Source: CAKZSB01 sp964573105 (GTDB lineage Bacteria > Pseudomonadota > Gammaproteobacteria > Granulosicoccales > Granulosicoccaceae). Taken from it: DNA of 64,000 nucleotides. The stretch's first letter is position 1. Every line of letters starts with the position of its first letter. The notes under the pieces were generated by a model. The model saw nothing but the letters and a program-made list of their open reading frames with translations, did not search any database and was not told the origin of the DNA. Below are positions 60,558 to 64,000 of the stretch, one piece after another. The stretch covers positions 1 through 64,000 of the forward strand of contig CAZNIS010000029.1 in the NCBI GenBank assembly GCA_964573105.1, written 5' to 3'. The translations under genes and the position numbers were made by a program.

Positions 60558-61637
60558 TTACCCAATTGCATCCAAGACTGTGTCAGCCGCATGCAACGCA
60601 CCTTCGATCAACCCCGGACTAACGGTTGAACATTCCGCAGATGCAAAATGCAGGCGATTGTCCCAGTCGGGCTCGCGAATCGCGGTTGGCAGTACACTCG
60701 GGTGGGCCGCCATCCCCTGCCGGTCTGCCGCTGAGCAGACTCGGCTCTCAAGCGCCCAGTCCTGCAGATGAAAGGCGAGCGGATCGGCAGCCAAATCTCC
60801 AAAACAATGCACTAGTTGAGCAATTACCGCTTCACGGAGAAGCTCTGCATTGTCGCGCCTCGCCTCTGCCGGCACCCCCACAAAGCCGAACAGCGCGGCG
60901 GGCGTTCCAGCTGGCCCACTATGATCGTGTACTTCAACCAGCGGCCCGGCCTGGCTGGCAACTCTGCCTGACAGACCGGCTTCTCGCCAAAACGGTGTAG
61001 CGTAGTGCACTACAACCTTGGCTTGTGCCGCCATCCAGGTGGGTGCGTGTTGCATCAGCTCGATACGCTTGCTTTCAAGCGCCGGCTGAAATGTTATGTC
61101 TTGCGCCACCAGTCTTGGCGGCATCGCGAACACCACATGTCCGCCTTCGAATTCCGGACGAGCGCCTTGAAGTGAAAGGCGTAGGCTGGTGTTGTTGCGT
61201 TCGACTGCACAAACTGGATGTTCCAACAGAATTTGCTCTGTCCCGATTTTTCTAACCAGCGCGTCAATCAGCGCCTGCGGCCCACCAACCAGTCGACTGA
61301 TACCATGCTGAGCTGGCAAGTCGTAGTGCACCACCGGGGTATTGCGATCGCGCTCCACCACCGCCATCCCGTCAATGAATTGCGGCTGCAACGCGATACC
61401 GAGTGTGTCTATCCATTGGCTGGCGACGGGCTGAAATTCAGGCCAGCACCAGGCCGGGCCCAAATCGCCGAGATAGTGCTGGTCATTATCCGTGTAACAA
61501 CTTCGGATACGGCCACCGACGCGCGCCGTCGCCTCCAGTACACGAACAGACAACCCACGTTCCATCAACCGAAACGCAGTCGCAAGGCCAGATAAACCGG
61601 CCCCAACCACTATCACATCGTATTGCTGCGGCCCCAT
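60558..61637 (-). CDS. FAD-dependent amine oxidase family protein
   Basis: A 359-residue monoamine-oxidase-type flavoprotein: VIVVGAGLSGLATAFRLMER, LEATARVGGRIRS (FAD motifs), VGGPQALIDALVRKIG, FAMPPRLVAQDI and the C-terminal FASAECSTVSPGLIEGALHA ADTVL. It is shorter than MAO (about 450-520), so the substrate domain is small. The ATG at 61637 directly abuts the stop of the TetR gene, so it is the second gene of a self-regulated pair. Confidence 0.9.
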   Translation of the reverse strand: MGPQQYDVIVVGAGLSGLATAFRLMERGLSVRVLEATARVGGRIRSCYTDNDQHYLGDLGPAWCWPEFQPVASQWIDTLGIALQPQFIDGMAVVERDRNTPVVHYDLPAQHGISRLVGGPQALIDALVRKIGTEQILLEHPVCAVERNNTSLRLSLQGARPEFEGGHVVFAMPPRLVAQDITFQPALESKRIELMQHAPTWMAAQAKVVVHYATPFWREAGLSGRVASQAGPLVEVHDHSGPAGTPAALFGFVGVPAEARRDNAELLREAVIAQLVHCFGDLAADPLAFHLQDWALESRVCSAADRQGMAAHPSVLPTAIREPDWDNRLHFASAECSTVSPGLIEGALHAADTVLDAIG

Positions 61638-62186
61638 TTAACTTTTGTGGCCCTGATCAGCCAGCATGCACTCGATCGCGCTGTCGAAGACTGTGTGATC
61701 ACCGATGCTGCTGGCCAGCATCATGGCACCCTGCAGTGTGGATAACATGGTCTGTGCACGCGCACGGGCGATGGTGTCGGGTGCATCAATCTGCCGTTGC
61801 AGCCAATCGATGTTACTGGCAAAGAACTGGTTGACGACCGTGGCAACCTCCGAGGGTAGTCCCTTGGATTCAGCACCTAGCATCGCGCAAAGGCACAGAT
61901 GCTGGCTATTCACCAGTGATGCCCGATAGGTCGCGCAAAACGCGGCGATATTATCGGCTGCAGCGCCATTCTGTCCGGCACGCTGGTCCAGCGCCTCGAA
62001 GAATCTCTGCTGATATCGCTCGACCAGCGCCACGCCCAAATCTTCCTTTTGGCGAAAATGGTAGTGCACGCTGGCGCTCTTGATATCCAGCATCTCGGCG
62101 AGATCTCGAAAACTCACCGCGTGGTAGCCACGTTCTCGCATACTGGATTCAGCGGCATCCAGCAGCCGGGTTCGGGTATCTGTCAT
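61638..62186 (-). CDS. TetR-family regulator
   Basis: A 182-residue repressor with the classical N-terminal helix-turn-helix: TRTRLLDAAESSMRERGYHA VSFRDLAEMLDIKSASVHYH FRQKEDL, the recognition helix being SASVHYHF. The C-terminal helical domain has a conserved CLCAMLGAE. The ATG has no competing start. It is directly followed by the amine oxidase gene, and a 14-base palindrome lies 35 bases upstream of its start. Confidence 0.93.
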   Translation of the reverse strand: MTDTRTRLLDAAESSMRERGYHAVSFRDLAEMLDIKSASVHYHFRQKEDLGVALVERYQQRFFEALDQRAGQNGAAADNIAAFCATYRASLVNSQHLCLCAMLGAESKGLPSEVATVVNQFFASNIDWLQRQIDAPDTIARARAQTMLSTLQGAMMLASSIGDHTVFDSAIECMLADQGHKS

Positions 62187-62220
62187 CGCAACAATTTAGT
62201 GGATTAGACCAGGAATAACA

Positions 62221-62234
62221 ATCTACCAGTAGAT
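62221..62234. promoter_or_regulatory. Candidate TetR operator palindrome
   Basis: ATCTAC-CA-GTAGAT: six-base arms with a two-base spacer, upstream of the TetR-amine oxidase pair. Size and position suit an autoregulatory site. There is no further support. Confidence 0.35.
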
Positions 62235-62286
62235 AGTTATCCATCAGGGTGTAATGCAGCCGATAACAGCAAGCAGATGCACGTTG

Positions 62287-63054
62287 TCAGGACACGGGAA
62301 TATCGGGATGATTGTCCGAGCGGGTCTCCGGAATCGGCCGATTGTCGGCGCTGTGATAGGTGTATACCAGGGACTTCTTGACTCTGCCTGAGCTGTTCTG
62401 ACCGGCAGCGTGAAAGGTGCGGCAATGGAAAAACAGTGCATCTCCGGCCTGTAGATGAGCAGGAATGGCTGCGTCGATCAATTCGTTGTTTTCGGGCAGA
62501 TCGGTACGCAGGAACATAGCGGCATCGAACCGGCCACGCTCCAGCTGTGACTGGTGCGAGCCGGGTATCAGCAAAAGGCCGCCATTGTTTGGTGTCTCCT
62601 CTCCCAATGCCAGCCATACACTAACGAGCTCTGGCTGATCAAACGACCAGTAGCGGATATCCTGGTGCCAGGAGGTGACGCTGCTGAAGCCCGGGTGCTT
62701 GGTCATGATGCAGTTGTGGTGATTCTGCGAGACCATGATGTCATCGCTGCCAATCATCTGTTGCAGTCGTTGCACCACCCCCGGAGAACGCGCCCACTTG
62801 CGAAACACAGCATCGCGCGCGAACGCGTTCAACAGGCGTCTGGGCGTGTGCCCGCCCGGTGCAAGCTTGCTGGCGGGGGCGCCGGGATAATGCACGTCGG
62901 CCTCGTATTCAACGGGCGCCAGCGCCGGGCTGACGGCATCATCAATGGTCTGATTGAGGGTGGCCACAGTCTGTTGATCAGCCAGGCCGCGCTCGATCAG
63001 GAAGCCGTCGCGCCTGAATTCGGCCAGCCGTTGTTCGCTCAGTGGTTTGCTCAT
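62287..63054 (-). CDS. Phytanoyl-CoA dioxygenase (PhyH) family protein
   Basis: A 255-residue Fe(II)/2-oxoglutarate dioxygenase: EFRRDGFLIERGLADQQTVA, the metal pair in SSVTSWHQDIRYW (His-x-Asp), GLLLIPGSHQSQ, the distal histidine in HCRTFHAAGQN and an arginine nearby (SGRVKKSL). PhyH-like bacterial enzymes hydroxylate many small molecules, including ectoine; the substrate here is unknown. ATG 63054 is chosen because the fold starts there, and a longer in-frame start 10 codons up lacks family sequence. Confidence 0.9.
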   Translation of the reverse strand: MSKPLSEQRLAEFRRDGFLIERGLADQQTVATLNQTIDDAVSPALAPVEYEADVHYPGAPASKLAPGGHTPRRLLNAFARDAVFRKWARSPGVVQRLQQMIGSDDIMVSQNHHNCIMTKHPGFSSVTSWHQDIRYWSFDQPELVSVWLALGEETPNNGGLLLIPGSHQSQLERGRFDAAMFLRTDLPENNELIDAAIPAHLQAGDALFFHCRTFHAAGQNSSGRVKKSLVYTYHSADNRPIPETRSDNHPDIPVS

Positions 63055-63184
63055 GATGCTCGATGGTCCAAACGTCGTTGGCACGGCCTGCCGACCGTCA
63101 CACGCAGTTGATGCGGGTTACAATACACTCCGCTTCCCTTTTTTCGCCTCCACACTACCATGTGGACGCTCACGCCTGCGCTCA

Positions 63185-64000
63185 ATGTCTAAAAAATCTA
63201 TTCGCGTCGAGAACGCCAATCAGAACAATCTTAAGAATCTCACCCTCGACATCCCGCATGGCGAACTGGTGGTTGTCACCGGGGTCAGCGGGTCGGGGAA
63301 ATCGTCGCTGGCGTTCGATACTATCTATGCCGAGGGCCAGCGGCGCTATGTCGAGACATTCTCGCCGTACGCGCGGCAATTCCTCGATCGGATGGACAAA
63401 CCGCGGGTAGATCGCATCGACGGTATTCCACCCGCTATCGCGATTGACCAGACCAATCCGGTTCGTACCTCACGCTCGACAGTCGGCACCATGACCGAGC
63501 TCAACGATCATCTGAAATTGTTGTTCGCGCGTGCCGCCGAGCTCTATTGCCCCGGCTGCAGCCGGCGAGTTGAGCGCGAGTCACCAGAACATGTGACCAA
63601 CACACTGATCAGCGATTTTCCCACCGACACGCGTGCGATGATCACCTTTAAAGTCAGCGTGCCGGACAACTTCAGCGCAGATGAAATTGAATCCTGGCTG
63701 CAGCGCCAGGGCTACACGCGGCTGCACAAGCGTGGCAAAAAAACCATCGAGGTGATTCAGGATCGTGTCAAAGTGGCTAACGCCAATCGCGGCCGCATTA
63801 CCGAGGCACTGGAGGCCGCGTTTCGCCACGGCCACGGCATCGCCCATGTCTATCCGCTGGATGCGGAGCGCAAGCCGGGCAAAGCTGTTACCTTTTCCGC
63901 CGAGTTCAACTGCGCGGCCTGCAAGCGGCAATTCAGCGAACCCACGCCCAGCCTGTTCTCGTTTAATTCGCCCATTGGCGCCTGTGAGGATTGTCGCGGC
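63185..64000 (+). CDS. uvrA: UvrA-family excision-repair ATPase, N-terminal part (runs off right edge)
   Basis: 272 codons are in the window. The P-loop is VTGVSGSGKSSLAFDT (residues 31-46), followed by YAEGQRRYVETFSPYARQFL, GIPPAIAIDQTNPVRTSRST, VGTMTELNDHLKLLFARAAE and a zinc knuckle LYCPGCSRRV. Compared with ordinary UvrA (GLSPAIAIEQ, SLSAYARQFL, SAGHNPRSTVGTVTE) several positions differ: TFSPYARQF, IPPAIAIDQTNPVRTSR. I recall this variant from the double-length UvrA-like proteins of some Proteobacteria. The stop is beyond the window, so its length cannot be checked. Confidence 0.9.
   Translation, partial: MSKKSIRVENANQNNLKNLTLDIPHGELVVVTGVSGSGKSSLAFDTIYAEGQRRYVETFSPYARQFLDRMDKPRVDRIDGIPPAIAIDQTNPVRTSRSTVGTMTELNDHLKLLFARAAELYCPGCSRRVERESPEHVTNTLISDFPTDTRAMITFKVSVPDNFSADEIESWLQRQGYTRLHKRGKKTIEVIQDRVKVANANRGRITEALEAAFRHGHGIAHVYPLDAERKPGKAVTFSAEFNCAACKRQFSEPTPSLFSFNSPIGACEDCRG

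Noticed and set aside
1..64000. Mobile element, prophage or genomic island
   Set aside because: I found no integrase, transposase, phage structural gene, attachment-site repeats or tRNA in the window.

Overview
The window looks like a chromosomal segment of a free-living, probably marine, heterotrophic gammaproteobacterium. Support for this comes from the envelope genes (outer-membrane phospholipase A, a general porin, type IV pilin, HlyU), the TRAP transporter, the many fatty-acid, amine and alcohol oxidation genes, and a moderately high GC content with compact, often overlapping genes. Two runs of exactly 100 N (10729-10828 and 21181-21280) are scaffold placeholders, so this is a draft genome or metagenome bin. 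The lineage assignment is inference. I saw no rRNA, tRNA, CRISPR array, integrase or transposase.

Layout. 1-6.1 kb: a class III aminotransferase (cut by the left edge) and an FMN-dependent 2-hydroxy-acid dehydrogenase, then a GluR0-type ligand-gated potassium channel convergent with a PAS-rich GGDEF-EAL protein. 6.1-15.8 kb: an arginine-deiminase-like hydrolase followed by an SDR-fold protein that carries the halohydrin dehalogenase signature, a TRAP transporter (dctQ-dctM-dctP), a Sel1 protein, a di-haem peroxidase, tag, a group II PLP decarboxylase and a small conserved protein. 15.8-22.1 kb: pldA, a PaiB-like protein, a class II aldolase with the remnant of a second copy, and a TIR-NB-ARC protein cut by a gap, followed by a conserved two-gene unit. 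22-29.6 kb: a flavin oxidoreductase, a FadJ-type bifunctional beta-oxidation enzyme in an overlapping set with a zinc-ribbon miniprotein and a TetR regulator, and divergently a crotonase and an SDR. 29.6-33 kb: two paralogous thrombospondin-type-3 repeat proteins with the same C-terminal sorting signal. 33-45 kb: mostly single metabolic genes (acyl-CoA-linked phosphotransferase, quinone reductases, a folK-folP fusion, a LivM-type permease, a DAO-type oxidase with no canonical start, an RluA-type pseudouridine synthase, an aldo-keto reductase). 45-57 kb: a porin, a fusion of an FlK-type thioesterase with an HCCA-isomerase/DsbA-like domain, an orphan pilin, and a five-gene minus-strand operon (two zinc-ribbon DUF4178 proteins, a 58-residue membrane peptide, DUF350, membrane-anchored spermidine synthase-like protein). 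57-64 kb: the wreck of an ABC transporter operon, a GMC oxidoreductase, an SMI1/KNR4 protein, a TetR-amine oxidase pair, a PhyH dioxygenase and the start of a UvrA-family protein.

How the genes work together. The clearest functional units are fatty-acid oxidation and its regulator (24.7-29.6 kb, with the phosphotransferase and quinone reductase at 33-35 kb), C4-dicarboxylate or sialate-like uptake by TRAP next to amidine and halohydrin chemistry (6-11 kb), and the DUF4178/DUF350/spermidine-synthase operon, a widespread but functionally obscure envelope-associated module. The least ordinary items are the halohydrin dehalogenase, the FlK-HCCA fusion, the GluR0-type channel, the TIR-NB-ARC protein, the zinc-ribbon miniprotein coupled to the FadJ gene, and the duplicated-then-decayed or deleted genes at 17.6 and 57 kb.
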